From the NCBI GenBank assembly GCA_002104935.1, contig MCGT01000025.1, positions 248,001-312,000 on the forward strand: DNA of 64,000 bases, in the 5' to 3' direction. The notes beneath the pieces are model-generated. The model saw only the letters and a program-made list of their open reading frames with translations, ran no database searches and was not told where the DNA came from. The translations under genes and the position numbers were made by a program. Position 1 is the first letter of the stretch; each line of letters starts with the position of its first letter. Positions 43,337-54,834 of the stretch are shown one piece after another. This DNA is from Hesseltinella vesiculosa (taxonomy: Eukaryota; Mucoromycota; Mucoromycetes; Mucorales; Cunninghamellaceae).

Positions 43337-46113
43337 ATGAATGTGTTTGGGAAGCGGGACCAACGGTCACTTGGGCAGGAAAAACATGCTAGCTTGATGA
43401 TCCAGCAATCATGGAAACACGTCTTGGCCATTGCAAGAAATGATGTGGATCAAATCCCTATTCACCTTGCGTCCACCGCGCCGCAAACCCATCGGTCAGT
43501 GTCACCGCAGCACCGCCTCTTGGCGTCGCAGCAGCTCAACGACGCTACTTACGATCGTGAACGTCTCATGGTTCAAGCTTTAGATACGCTGTTTTCCTTG
43601 ACAGGCGAAGGTAAACGAAGGCGTAAAAAAAAAAGGCATGCTTAACCCGTCTCTGTTTATTACCACAGGTCATGGCTATGTCACTTTTTTGGCCACCATG
43701 GTGACCATGTTGGAGCCTGAATGTCCCGTGTCGATGGCGTTTCTCTCACACGTGATCGATCGCGCTACATTGCCGTCCAAGGAAACATTACGTGGTGTGT
43801 CACCTGCCATTCTGGCCAAGTTAAATCATGCTCATATCCACACAGACGCTCGCCATATCGTCCGTACATGGCGACGCATTGCTTCTTGGAACAAGAAAAA
43901 AACGGGTATGCCTCACCACCATCCCAAAGTCAATATCAAACGCAACGCCGTCATGATCTGGGCCATCCTAGCAGAAAAGTTTGCCGGGGAAATGATCCAT
44001 ACCTTGTGGTCCGATCAGGTGGCTTCGTGTCTTATTCAGCTGGTCGCCAACTATCAAGAAGACTGCACCGTGCGACTCTACAGCTTGCTTGCCTTGGAAA
44101 AATTTGCCTTGACGGGTGAGAAAACGGGAGGGACTTTGGTGACATGCTCATTTTTTTTTTCCAGGCGATATCAAAAACAAGATCAAGCTCCATCCCTCTG
44201 GTATCTTCCTTGCCTTGAAGATGGCGATCGATCAATGTACGATCCCGTGGTCCGAGTGCATCCAAACGGACGACGACGACACGAGCTGTGACTCCGATCT
44301 GGAACCCGACCTCCAAACCGTCCCTAGCAGCCCATTGTCCACCATGAAACAGTACTTGGCTGACCAAAAACGACGTCTAACCTGGCGTGTCCGTAAACTG
44401 TCCGATGGTCGTAAACCAAAACAACCAGACGAAGACAATGTAGCGGATGGGAACGCCACGCTTTCCTTGCCAATCACCCTGGCCACGTCGGTTCCTACCG
44501 CAGCCCCAGCCCAGCCATGTCCGCCTCCCATCTTGAACCATTCCACCAATGTACCCGACGACGATGTCATCTCACATTTGAATCTGAGCGACTATGACCC
44601 ATCCCCCAACGGAACCCGGACGCCTCTCGACCTGGATACTTCCGTGCCCCAGGGATTTGGTCAATCTTGCCGAACCTCCTCCACCCCAGGTTCATCCCGT
44701 CGCCTAGATAACTTGCACCGAATGGAACTGTCCCATGCCGCTCGATGGTCACTCCACAATGTGTTTGGTAAAGCAAAAAAGAAAAAAAAAACACAAAGTC
44801 ACTCATCGTCTTCTACTCTTCTCAAGTGGATCGCCAATTGGACGAGGTAAGAAACGGACTGGATTGGAAAGCAAAACCTCGCTGACGCTTTCTTTTTTTT
44901 TTTTTTATTGGCGTAGAAATTAAGCTGGGACCTACAAAATCTCCATGTCATCGTCAACCCATTTGATTCCACCCCTCACTGGAAATTCGGTAGCAACGGC
45001 CTCGAGGTAAAAGGATCACTGAGGAAATAAGCAGCAGCCGACGGCGTTTTTTCTCCGACATAGATCCGCAATGACCGTTTGCAATTTGAATCGGCTCGGG
45101 CTACTGTGTGTGTCAAGCAAGGCAAATGGTATTATGAAGTTTTACTGGTGACAGAAGGCATCATGCAGATTGGCTGGTGCACTAGCCGGTGTCGTTTTAT
45201 CCCCGAGGAAGGGTATGGTGTCGGGGATGACCAGGTAAAGTAAAAAAAACCATTAAACCCCCGGCATATGGCTCATCTTCCAATCTACAGCACGGTTTTG
45301 CCTTTGATACGTATCGATCAGCCGTTTGGGTAAGAGAGCATGGAAAATAATCCGAGGCAAAGCTCCTTCCTGATGACTGATGTTTATTTTTTTTACTCAT
45401 TTGCCAGGCGAATGGGACAGCCGTGTATCCTCAGTCGCTGCAGCCATCGTTCCGATGTCGTGCTGGAGACGTGCTTGGTAGCTATCTGGATCTGGATGAA
45501 GGGATATGCTCCTTCTTCATCAATGGACAGGATATCGGTATGACAGTGGCATTTGAGCATGCGTCGACAACAAAGGGCGGCACTATGGAAGGCCTTTACC
45601 CAGCCTTCAGCTTGACCACGCATCAACATATCCTTATCAATTTTGGTGACCGCCCTTGGATGTACGAACCTGATCTTCCACTCCCGTCGCCTGGGCAGTC
45701 CGCTCACTGGCATGGTGTCCATCTGGCGCCTGGTCTGAATGGCCACCATGGCTTGGAAACTCAGCTTCAACAGCGTGTTCTTCAGTGGAGCGCACAACGT
45801 CCCTACTGCGACATCCAAGGCTCACACCTATCCACCACGCCGTCTCTACGCCCGGCTCTGACAACCCAGCTGTCACAGGAGCTCGACTGGGATGGCCCGC
45901 TCTGCACCATGTGCTTTACCGAGCCCAAGAACACTGTCCTGATACCCTGTGGACATGGGGGTTGGGGTGCATCGTGTGCCAAGTTATTAGACTCTTGGTA
46001 GGATTTTTTAATAATGAAGATATCCTGCTGGGCAACTAACATGTTTTTATTTGTTTAGTCCGCTGTGTCGAAATCCAATTGAAAAAACCATAGTCGAAGA
46101 TATCAACGCGTAG
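43337..46113 (+). CDS. RING finger and SPRY domain protein (RSPRY1-like)
   Basis: About nine exons from ATG 43337 (MNVFGKRDQRSLGQEKHA) to TAG 46111-46113. The N-terminal half is helical, armadillo-like (FLATMVTMLEPECPVSMAFL; CLIQLVANYQEDCTVRLYSL), followed by a disordered Pro/Ser-rich insert. A SPRY domain follows: FESARATVCVKQGKWYYEVL, IMQIGWCTSRCRF, GVGDDQ|HGFAFDTYRSAVW and GSYLDLDEGICSFFINGQDI. The C-terminal RING is CTMCFTEPKNTVLIPCGHGG...CAKLLDS|CPLCRNPIEKTIVED. The order ARM-SPRY-RING matches RSPRY1. It is probably a ubiquitin ligase with SPRY-mediated substrate binding. No signal peptide was seen. Confidence 0.85.
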
Positions 46114-46296
46114 AATATATAAAAAAAAAAGATAATGTACTAAAATTCACATGAAATCAAACCAGCAACATGGAATCCTGTAAACAAATAAATAAAAAAA
46201 CGACTTTAATCCATTAGGACAAGAGTGGGAAGAAAAAAAAAAAAAAAGAAACCAGATTGGAGAGTTGTAATAAAAGAAAAAGGATGGCTCAGAGAT

Positions 46297-47006
46297 CTAT
46301 TGTTCATTCGCTTTATTGCTCTTGCTGGAGCCCAACTTGAACATGCGGCCAAACAGGGAATAATTACTTGTAGATGATTTGGGCTTGAGCTGGCGCTTGT
46401 AGGAATCCTTTCAGGATAAAAAAAAAAAAAAAATTAAGCCCACCCATCGATCCCAGCCAATGGCTTTGGTTTTTTTTCTTTTTGGCTTACCAAATACATG
46501 ATCTGGGGTTTATTAAAGGCCCCTCGTCGTTTGGAGCGGATGAATTCGACGGCGTCCAGCGGTTTCATACCCATTTCGATCAGAGCAATGGCAACGAGGA
46601 CAGGGGCGCGGCCAAGGCCAGCAACGCAGTGAACAGCAATGACTGGGCGCTTATTGTTCTTTTCATCCAAAGGCAGTTCTTTGACGGTTTCGACAAGCTG
46701 TAGCCAATCGCGGATGACATTGGCTGGAGGCAGCCCACCGTCTTTGAAAGGCAGGTCGACGACTTGGATGCCATGTTCTGTCAAACGCTGGGCTTGGTAC
46801 GTAGGCTGGCAGCATCGGACGACAGAGTGAACAGAGATTTGCAGGAATTCGTGTAAATAAAATCCGAGAGTGCTTTCGGTCGGACAATCCAAGATTAAGA
46901 ATTGCAGGTGGGTATTTGGGCATTCGATCACAGTCAGCATCCGGCCTAAAGGGGAATCTGTGCGGGTGGTGGGTTGGTTCAAGAGCTTTTCATTGACATG
47001 GACCAT
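46297..47006 (-). CDS. PRL-type (PTP4A) dual-specificity phosphatase without CAAX box
   Basis: Two exons from ATG 47006 (MVHVNEKLLNQPTTRTDSPL) to TAG 46297-46299. The P-loop HCVAGLGRAPVLVAIALIE is the exact PRL signature: C(x)5R with Ala after Arg instead of Ser/Thr. The general-acid loop is DLPFKDGGLPP and keeps the Asp before Gly. FIRSKRRGAFNKPQIMYL is the typical PRL segment after the P-loop. The second exon adds a basic tail, SYKRQLKPKSSTSNYSLFGR, ending SNKANEQ. Animal PRLs end in a prenylated CAAX box; this one does not. Membrane association would have to rest on the polybasic tail. Confidence 0.87.
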
Positions 47007-47740
47007 CGTGCTTTTGTTGTTATGAATAAAAAAATAAAAGTCGACGAAGCTTGGTATCCGTGGGAGTCGAGGTAGAATAGAGTGTGTTCAAAATAAAATC
47101 AGGCTGTGTCTTCTTGTCGTTACTGCCGTAATCGTCAATAGATAATCGCAGGACGGGTGAGCAGTGGATGCAGAGAGATGGAGATACTTCAGCTTGAATG
47201 GAGGAGGGGATGGCGTAAAAGTCCAATCGGGAGAAAATGCGTCCAAGTTGCAAGGTTTCAGGTTGAACAAGAAGAGTGCGCAAGCGGAATAAAATAAAAT
47301 ACAAATGCAAATGGTGCTAGGTAAGGCCAGACTAAAACAAATGGGTGAAAGCTAGAGAATGTAGATACACACAAATGCAAAAGCTATACAAGGTTGAGGC
47401 TGGTACAGTAAATATATATAATATATAAATTATAAAACGATTGTCCAAAGGACAGGGAGTGGAGGGGAATGGAGGAGGGAATCTAATACAAGGGCAAGAT
47501 GCTAACGGTAGGAGAAAAGCCTGTTACGTAGTCAAGAAGAGTGAAGTAGTCAGACGTTAAAAGAGGACGAAATGCCATAAAAAAATTGAAGAAAGAGAGA
47601 TGTTGAAAATAATAAAAAAGAGGGAAGAAAAAATCAAGGATGTTGAGCCATGCTAATTTCCTTTTTTGTCACCGCCTTTTCTATTTTTTATTTTTTTCAT
47701 GTCATGCAAGTGCCACGGCTTTGATTACTACAACAAGGAT
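47007..47740. other. Intergenic, AT-rich
   Basis: About 730 bp containing the PRL promoter and the 3' region of the TBC gene, with an AT-dinucleotide stretch near 47411-47440. An open minus-strand frame of 96 residues (47020-47310) has no support. Confidence 0.35.
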
Positions 47741-49544
47741 TTAGTCTTGGCCCATCAGTCGCTTTAAATCGTCCACGCGCTGGCGCAGGCTTTCTCGTTC
47801 GTTTTCACTATTGGCATAGAGCACCTTGATATCCACCACCATCTTTTCCATGTAGGCTAGCTGGTCTTCCAAGGCCAGGTTTCGTTGCGTCAGAGCGCCG
47901 TTCTTCTCGCCGAGAACTTGTAATTCATCCTTGACACGCAGTTCGATCTCGTCGGGCAAAGTATCGAGGGCCTTTTTCAGATCGTTGGATTGTTGCCGCA
48001 GGGCATCGTTTTCGTCGTTGATGCGGGCAATGTCCATCTTGGTCTCGATCAGCTGGCCGGTGACTTGGGAGTGTTCTTTGGTCATGTCGTTGATGTTGGT
48101 CTCGAGTTGTTTGACAGTGTCGTTCAAGAGTTTGTTCTGGCGTCGCAGATTTTCAATGGCTTCGGCTTCCGAGTTGGCTTTGGCACTATCGGTTTGATAG
48201 TCCTTGGCCAATCGATCCAGTCGCTTGGGAATAATATTGATGGTATAAGCGTCCGTCAGCAAGGTGCTAATGGCATCCTGCATCCCCCCCCCCAAAAAAA
48301 AAAAAAAAATAAATGAGCCTCTGTTTCCCCTGCCGTGTGATCTTTTACCTTGTAGATATTCAGGACGTCATTTTTCAAAAAGTGCAGCAGGGCATCGAAT
48401 TCCATGCTGAGGAGCGACGCTTGGTTTTTCTGCAGCAGGGCCAGAGCCAGGCGATGCAAGGCTTCGACGCCTTGAGACAGAATCAAGTCATACACACGAA
48501 ACACAAAGTCAAAATCAAACTTATAGGCAAACAGGGTCATGAACCATTGGGACGCGTACATGTTGGACCGGATGCCTTGGGTGTCAAAATGTCGATGTAA
48601 ATGTGGCAAATGGTCGTAGATGAGGCCGTCCAGCTGGTACATGCGCTGATGCAGCAAGTTCAGTTGGGGAGTAAAGTGGCCTTTGAGCTGGTACTTGTCC
48701 ATCAGTTTGACAAGCACACTAAATGCCTCTTCCTCCGGCATCTAAGGTCAAAGCGTGGGTTAGGCATTGTCGCAAAACCGTTGTCCGACACTTACGTTCA
48801 CCAGCAAGGGCCCAGCAACAAAGGCTATGCCCTGGCAATAGCCCACGTCGGTGTCATGCAGGGAGTACGCTTTGACCACGTTAAACAGGGCATCTTGACC
48901 TTCTTTGCTCTGGAAGTATTCGTGATGCGGAAACGTGCGCTCCAGATCACGGAGAATGGCCTTTTCGTAGACGGACTCTTGGTTCACAAGTTCCATGTAG
49001 CGTTGCTCTAGCTTCGTATCCTTTGACCTTGCAAACAGCTGCCACACCATCCCTCGGAGACCTTGCGGAACACCACGTTGTACATGAGCCAGCAGTACCT
49101 GTGATTCAGACTTCGCAATACGGTCATAGTTGGAGATCACTTGTGACCAGAACTCTGTAAAAAAAGAAAAAGACCGAGTGAGCCGAGCTGTGAATTTTCC
49201 TCTGTTCCTTTACATCTCTACCTACCCCAATCGACATCATCGACAATGGCCGTTTCCTGATCAGCTGCTAGGTCATCTTGAGGGGATTGTTCTTGCACGG
49301 GTATGGGCGTTGGAGGCTCTTGTTCGGCTTCTTCGACTTCCTTGACGTCCTCGTCCTCTTTTGTGCTTTCAAGCGTAGGAAGCGTGTGACTGGTGCTTGG
49401 GACAGGCGAGGCAGATTGCGTGATGGTGCCTCTTCGTCGTCGTCCTTTTGGCTGATCGGGCGACTCTCTTTTCTCAGGAGCAGGGGCGGTTTCATTTGGA
49501 CTGCTGGCAATGTCAGACGCTTGCATGATATCAGCACTAGCCAT
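47741..49544 (-). CDS. TBC-domain Rab GTPase-activating protein (Gyp5/EVI5-like)
   Basis: Five exons from ATG 49544 (MASADIMQASDIASSPNE) to TAA 47741-47743. An acidic disordered N-terminus precedes the TBC domain: DWEFWSQVISNYDR (the Trp motif), VQRGVPQGLRGMVWQLFA, ILRDLERTFPHH (IxxDxxR arginine finger) and DVGYCQGIAFVAGPLL (YxQ glutamine finger). ASQWFMTLFAYKFDFDFVFR and YDLILSQGVEALHRLALALL follow. The C-terminal 160 residues form a long coiled coil (ENLRRQNKLLNDTVKQLETN). Both catalytic fingers are intact, so it should accelerate GTP hydrolysis by a Rab. Gyp5/Gyl1 and EVI5 share this TBC-plus-coiled-coil layout and act in exocytosis or recycling. Confidence 0.92.
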
Positions 49545-49954
49545 TGGATGAGTAAACAAAAACAAAAAAAGAGCAAAGGAGAAAAGGTTGACAGGAAAAA
49601 AAGGGAGGGGAAAAAGGGGAAGCGTTAACAAAAAATGAAAAATAAAAAAAAAATGGACAGGCAGCAAATTGAATTGCTCTATTTTTAGAACACCCTTTTT
49701 GATCATGGTGGATTTCGACGCGATTAGCACAAAACCGCTCTTGCCAACTAGCCTGAGCGAACCAAATGGCCTGTGCCAAGCAAGAGACTCTTTTACATGG
49801 TTTGATGCTGTCAATAGACCCAGCAAGCTATAGTTGGTAAGCTACTTTCTCGTACTTGGGCATGCAGAAACTTCATTTTTTTTTTCATTCTTACCCACCT
49901 CTTCCCTCCCTCTCCTCTCTGCGATATGGGCGGCCACATGGGTTTGATCAAGTT
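49545..49954. other. Intergenic, TBC gene promoter side
   Basis: About 400 bp; T/A tracts. No gene recognised. Confidence 0.4.
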
Positions 49955-50860
49955 TTATGAAAGTACAGAAGGGAGATATGTACTATATTGAAAAAATAGT
50001 TGTTCCAAGCCATCGTCCTCTGAATCAGGTTCTTCCACTTTGTAGCCAGACGCCATTTCGTTGTTGCCGATGATATCGAGGTCGCCACAGCTGCTGCCAT
50101 CGAGCGGGTGCACCCTTGTATACCACCATCCATGATCATATGAGCCAATGGATAGAGGACTTGTTGTTGGATCAGGCACCAAACACAGGTAGCCACGTTC
50201 GCCGAGCCATTTCTTTCAACATTGCGTCACAACTAATTTGCTTGCGTTCCTCCAGGCGCTGATCTTGTGTCGGTCGGTTGCATACAGCAATACAAATCAG
50301 GCTGAAGTATGGGTAGACCATCTGCAGGACCAATTCCTTGAGCACAATCGAGTCGGTCGCTTGAACTAGCTCAGACTCTTCTACCAGGATAGGCAACCAG
50401 GTTGGAGGTCCTGACAAAAATGACTTTGGGAAGCTGTTCATCAATTGTATACCAAGCCTTATCACAGCTACAGCCCTAAAAAAAAAAAAGGAGTGAACGA
50501 CCGCTTTGTTCCATGAGAGCCTGATTCATTCACCTGGTTTTTCTGGTCAAACAGAAGCTTGTTTGTAGGTCCAAGGCATCCCCAATAGGCTTGTGGCACA
50601 GAAACCCCATCGCCAATCCATTTCGAATCGACGTAGGCTTCCTGTGACAGAAATGAGGCAGCCAGGTGATAAAATGAAAAAACGCCAACCCAAAAAAATT
50701 AAAAATCTACCCGCTCCTTGTGACGATCTTCCTTTTGCTCTCTTTTTTATCCCTTCCACTCTATCAGCAATGCTTACATAAATGGGTAAAGAGTACTTCC
50801 TGACTGTCCCATCCGAAGATCCAATCAAAGACGTTTACGATAAATACCGCTTCATGGGTA
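49955..50860 (-). pseudogene. Decayed gene of unknown family (frameshifted)
   Basis: The minus strand reads protein-like segments in successive frames: THEAVFIVNVFDWIFGWDSQ; intron; YVDSKWIGDGVSVPQAYWGC; intron (T/A-rich, near 50480-50535); GCSCDKAWYTIDEQLPKVIF. It then shifts frame into ILVEESELVQATDSIVLKEL and QRLEERKQISCDAMLKEMAR, and shifts again into SIGSYDHGWWYTRVHPLDG and an acidic C-terminus YKVEEPDSEDDGLEQLFF ending at a stop near 49955. At least two frameshifts separate the parts, so it cannot make one protein as it stands. Family not recognised; I would guess a lineage-specific multicopy gene because similar relics are nearby. Confidence 0.45.
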
Positions 50861-51114
50861 AATCAACAGCCGTCACCTTGCGAGTCATTGGTTTGGACTT
50901 GGAATATCTGAAGAACGTGAAGCAAGTCAAGGAACCGTTTGTTGGTTCGTATGGAAACTGATGTGCAGATGAGTTTATTTAGTAAAATGTAATCTGGCCT
51001 AACTTGGGTTTCATTAGATGCTTAAAACGGTTAGTGCATAATGGTGCCTCGTGCAAGTAAGTTTTTTCGAAATCAATCAAACTAAGTAATCACTCTACAA
51101 CGCTTTTGAACTAA

Positions 51115-51200
51115 CACATCCATATGGAATTTTGCGCAGGTGTAGAACCTCACGAATGAAGCGGATACTGAAAAAACCATGTTGATTGGTGAAGGCTAAA
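51115..51200 (-). repeat. Degenerate copy of repeat A
   Basis: On plus, ggaattttgcgcagg...gaatgaagcggatactgaa followed by accatgttgattggtgaagg is a diverged reverse complement of the repeat A 3' half (compare ctgaaaaaatcaggttgatt plus ggtgaaggct in the foldback right arm). Confidence 0.5.
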
Positions 51201-51239
51201 AAAGTCGTAGTACATGGCCTCGCCTCATCGCCCACCAGT

Positions 51240-52183
51240 ACCACGGGCTCGGAAAGCAATATGAAAAAAAACATGGAGGAACAACGCCGCCTATCCACAT
51301 TCTGAACAAAGTCCAAGATCTTTACCTCCCTTGGTGAGCTAATGGATGTAACCTTTAATGGATTGCTGAACTGGCCTGACCATACCACCGACGATGTCAG
51401 CGCTATATCATGGCCGACTTCCATCTGACTTGTACGAAACCTCTATACCCCATCACCTCCAATGAAAGGACACCATTTGCTGAATTTGGCATCCCTTTAT
51501 TCAAGTTTTGGACAGGTGTGTAAAGTCGTCCCCGTCTTGTCAACTGTCCTTGTTGTACATCCCTGGGCAAAAAAAAAACTAATGGATGGCATCGCCTTTA
51601 CGAACGAAATGATGGAACGAGTCCTTGTGGAATGCTCAGGGTTAGACTTATATGTTGCCATGGTAGAGTGATTGAGACATATCACAATGCCAATTCTCTC
51701 TTTTTTTTAGTGAAACTGATGGCCAACATACGAGGAGGACACTTTGAAGTTAATGGAATGTACTCGCCGATGTCTCAAAACCGAATTGAACCAAATCAAA
51801 TATGTCTCTTGGAAAACGTATGGCCAGCGAAGTGTCTTTGCCATCCATGCCATCGGGAACAAGATTACCCTTCTGTCAACACAGCGGCTCTCCCCAAACA
51901 AATGGTCGTACATTGAAATGAGATCTGCAAAAGTACCAAGGACCTGGGCCGACAGATTCAATTTTTTCCGGGTTTTTGAACTCTTGTTCACTTTGAAGGT
52001 ATGTCGTGGAAGCGAATCAAACCGACGCTGCAGCTTCAGATGTTGCACCACTTGCCCAGTGTTCCGATTGCAAGTGTAACTGGCATCTTCCTGAGTTTGA
52101 AGGACGAAGATGCTGGTACCGTTCTTGCATACGTTGTCGAAGCAGTGGCACTTGCCAACGGACACCTCCTGCTGAAGCCATGA
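51240..52183 (+). pseudogene. Decayed gene of unknown family (two stops, frameshift)
   Basis: A plus-strand frame reads NMKKNMEEQRRLSTF, TGA (51303), FTSLGELMDVTFNGLLNWPD, ISWPTSI, TGA (51426), LVRNLYTPSPPMKGHHLLN. It is followed after a gap by LKTELNQIKYVSWKTYGQRS, FAIHAIGNKITLLSTQRLSP and RTWADRFNFFRVFELLFTLK. A frameshift near 52000 leads into PTLQLQMLHHLPSVPIASVT and AYVVEAVALANGHLLLKP with a stop at 52183. The reading is clearly protein-like and clearly broken. The segment ending FELLFTLK resembles in style the C1 protein near its C-terminus, so both may belong to one expanded family; that is a weak inference. Confidence 0.45.
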
Positions 52184-52528
52184 TACAATGGGACGATCTC
52201 ACTGAAGTCTACTCGTGGATTCCAACGAGGCGATTGAATCGGTAATTCGAACATGATCAAGGGATACAGTCCTATTTTCAAGTCTCTCAAAATAAATCAA
52301 AAAGTGTGGACCAGGTGTCGCATGTCCTTTTTTTCTTGATTTCATTCTTGCCTTCCATTACAATGAGATTCCCCATGATCGCTGTTATGATTTTGTTAGA
52401 TACTGTTCAGACCGAATGAATGATTGTTTGAAGAGGGTGGCCATGTAATTTTTTTATTAGAAATAGCAAAAGCCTTCTTCACAAACGCAATACTTGGAGT
52501 CCAACACTTTTTACGACACGACACTCCG

Positions 52529-52575
<47 letters not shown>

Positions 52576-53106
52576 GCAAGCCTAATAAGATTGTACGTGC
52601 GAGGCTTGTTTTTCGTGCAAATGTACGTTTCCACGAAGTAGAAATAGAGTCCTGGGATGGAAACTTTGGTTAGGGTCGGTGGAAAGCAGATTTTTGGCTC
52701 ACATTTGGCTCCCTATGATTTTGGCTATGGTATTACCCTCAGGGATTTTGAAAAATTAAAAAACAACATTGTAGATCACTTTTGAACGGATGGATCCAAT
52801 ACTTGATTTGGATATAGCTACTAACAAATCCTGACGATGGTGAGAAAAAAGATCTCGATTGCGTAGCCAAAGCATGAAGGACCATGATATACAATCTCCG
52901 ACCCCCAGCTAAAAAAATCGTCAAACTCTGATTTCATCGTTCAGATTTGCGTGCACCGTTCATCAAGTCGCGTACGCTGAACCAGCTTTGCATGCAAGGT
53001 TATGTTTAATTTACGTGCGAAAAATGATTTTTTGCCTGTGAATTGGATTTCATTGCCAACTAAAAAGTTCCTCTGGCGTGCAAAGGGTCACTGAAAACCT
53101 TGTAGT
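52184..53106. other. Gene-free stretch with a 45-base T tract and a degenerate repeat A copy
   Basis: A pure T run spans 52530-52574. Around 52835-52930 the plus strand (gacgatggtgagaaaaaag ... ctccgacccccagctaaaaa) is a diverged reverse-complement copy of repeat A. No coding exon recognised. Confidence 0.5.
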
Positions 53107-53937
53107 CTAAACAGAAGGAGGAGGGTTGTTCTGCATGGATTCATGGTCGGCAAGTGATGTAAGATGCGAAGATGAATTGAAGAGGATGATCTTGCCGGAC
53201 ATGTGGTTGTCTAAGACTTGGATGGTGGTGATGGCAGTGTTGGTGTGGCCCTGTTGGCGGTGATAGGCGTCGTCGGCCACTTGGTATTGTAGCTGATTTA
53301 CCCACCAGGCACTTAGGCTCGACAAGGGTCCGCCATGGGTCACTACCAGGACATGATGGTCTTTGTGTTGCATTGAATCCTGCACCAGTTTCTGGTAACC
53401 TCGGCGCACCCGCTCACGAAACTGGTCTGTTGTTTCACCGCCATGGGAGGCAATGAAGTCGTCGTTGCATTCACCATTGTGAAACACTGTCGCCACAGGC
53501 TGGCCACTGAGCCCTCCAAAGGATCGCTCGCGCAGCTCTGCCATCAATTGCATAGGCGTATTGGGATGGTGGACAGAAATGGCTCTTGTTGTCTTGCCAA
53601 AAGTCGAGAAAAAGTAGATTAGAAAAAAAAACGACGTCATGGCTAATGCATTCGCTTTTACCTGTTGGCATCTCTGTAAATCGCTGGAATAAATTCTATC
53701 AAAACGTTCTTCAGCAAGTCGTTCACCTGCCAGTATTGCTTGTTGATGACCTAGACTGCTGAGGAGAGTGTCTTTTTTATAATGGAAACCTTGTCAGAAG
53801 CAACCCTAGTCATATAATGATGCCCATCCATCCGTCGTTTCCATATAGCAGGTCTTACCTGTTTGTCCTTGTAGTATACGCAAGTTGTTTGCATCTGTGT
53901 TGCCATGGCGAATTAAAGTGATGCGCAGTTCAGTCAT
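53107..53937 (-). CDS. Histidine phosphatase (phosphoglycerate mutase-like)
   Basis: Three exons from ATG 53937 (MTELRITLIRHGNTDANNLR) to TAG 53107-53109. The RHG motif with the phosphorylated His is in LIRHGNTD. Then LSSLGHQQAILAGERLAEE and FDRIYSSDLQRCQQ|TTRAI (the second Arg region), AELRERSFGGLSGQP (catalytic Glu) and HHVLVVTHGGPLSSLSAW (second His). All catalytic residues of the family are present. It is probably a cytosolic phosphatase of the TIGAR/PhoE/fructose-2,6-bisphosphatase-like group; the substrate cannot be told. It diverges from the TMEM97-like gene with only 158 bp between the starts. Confidence 0.88.
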
Positions 53938-54095
53938 GTCGTTAATATGCTACAAACCAAACAAGAGTGCAATGAAAGAAAAAACGACGACTAAAAAAAA
54001 ATGGGTTTCGCCTCTTTCTCTTTTTTTCACGCCGCGCTCTTTTTTGTGCCACCTGCCCTCCAGAGGACCCCTTTCTTTTTCATTACCGATCTCCA

Positions 54096-54672
54096 ATGTC
54101 AACCTCATTATTCAAACGACCTCTTGATCTTGTGTATTTTATCTATTTTGCTACCCACATTCCGGTGACATTATGCATAGACTTTCAAGTATTCTACCCT
54201 TCTCATTGGGTACCTCAGCTTTTCAAGGATGCTCTTGCCATGTTCATAAATGACTTTAAGGATCCATTCATGGGTGCCCAGCCGTATTGGTTCATCTCTT
54301 TTATCTACGCTGAATTAGTCTTCCAGTTTGCGTTTTTCTTTGTCGCCTGCCGAGGTCTTTGGAAAGGTAAAAAAACAAGATCTACTCAGGAAAAAAAAAG
54401 TGACAATAATAAAAAGTCTCACCGAGCTTTCTTTTGGATTAGATGCGCTATCGATTCGATTGGGATTGCTGGTGTACAGCTCTCACGTAGCTACGACAGT
54501 GTGGCCCAGCTTAGTTGAAGTCCTACTGAACCCTGCTCATGATTTGACACAACAAGAACGATACACCCTGGCTGGTTTCTATTTGCCTTACTTTGTCTTG
54601 CCCCTGGTCATGCTTGTCGACTCTTACGGCAGAATCGTGTCTGCATTGAAAACGAAGCAAAAGCAGCAATAA
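54096..54672 (+). CDS. EXPERA-domain membrane protein (TMEM97/sigma-2 receptor-like)
   Basis: Two exons. MSTSLFKRPLDLVYFIYFAT starts the first helix, then IPVTLCIDFQVFYPSHWVPQ, DPFMGAQPYWFISFIYAELV and FQFAFFFVACRGLWK. After the intron (G|gtaaaa...ggattag|AT) come DALSIRLGLLVYSSHVATTV and LAGFYLPYFVLPLVMLVDSY, with a Lys-rich end ALKTKQKQQ. Four membrane helices with Asp/Glu inside (the DFxxFYP and AELV segments) are the EXPERA pattern of TMEM97 and EBP relatives. The terminal KTKQKQQ is a plausible ER-retrieval-like dilysine tail. It is likely an ER protein of sterol or lipid handling by family. Confidence 0.82.
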
Positions 54673-54834
54673 AATAAGCAGATGAAAGATTGGTGCCCTT
54701 CTTTTTTGTTTACACCCTAGAGAGCTTTCAAGGTTAAAAAAAGAATTGGGGCAATGATGATCCAGCTACGGAAAATGCCACGAGAGCCTGACCTTCCACA
54801 CCTACCGATCCCTACCCCCCAGCAAGATACAATG

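Noticed and set aside
47020..47310. 96-residue minus frame upstream of the PRL gene
   Set aside because: No ATG start; likely 5' UTR or promoter of PRL.
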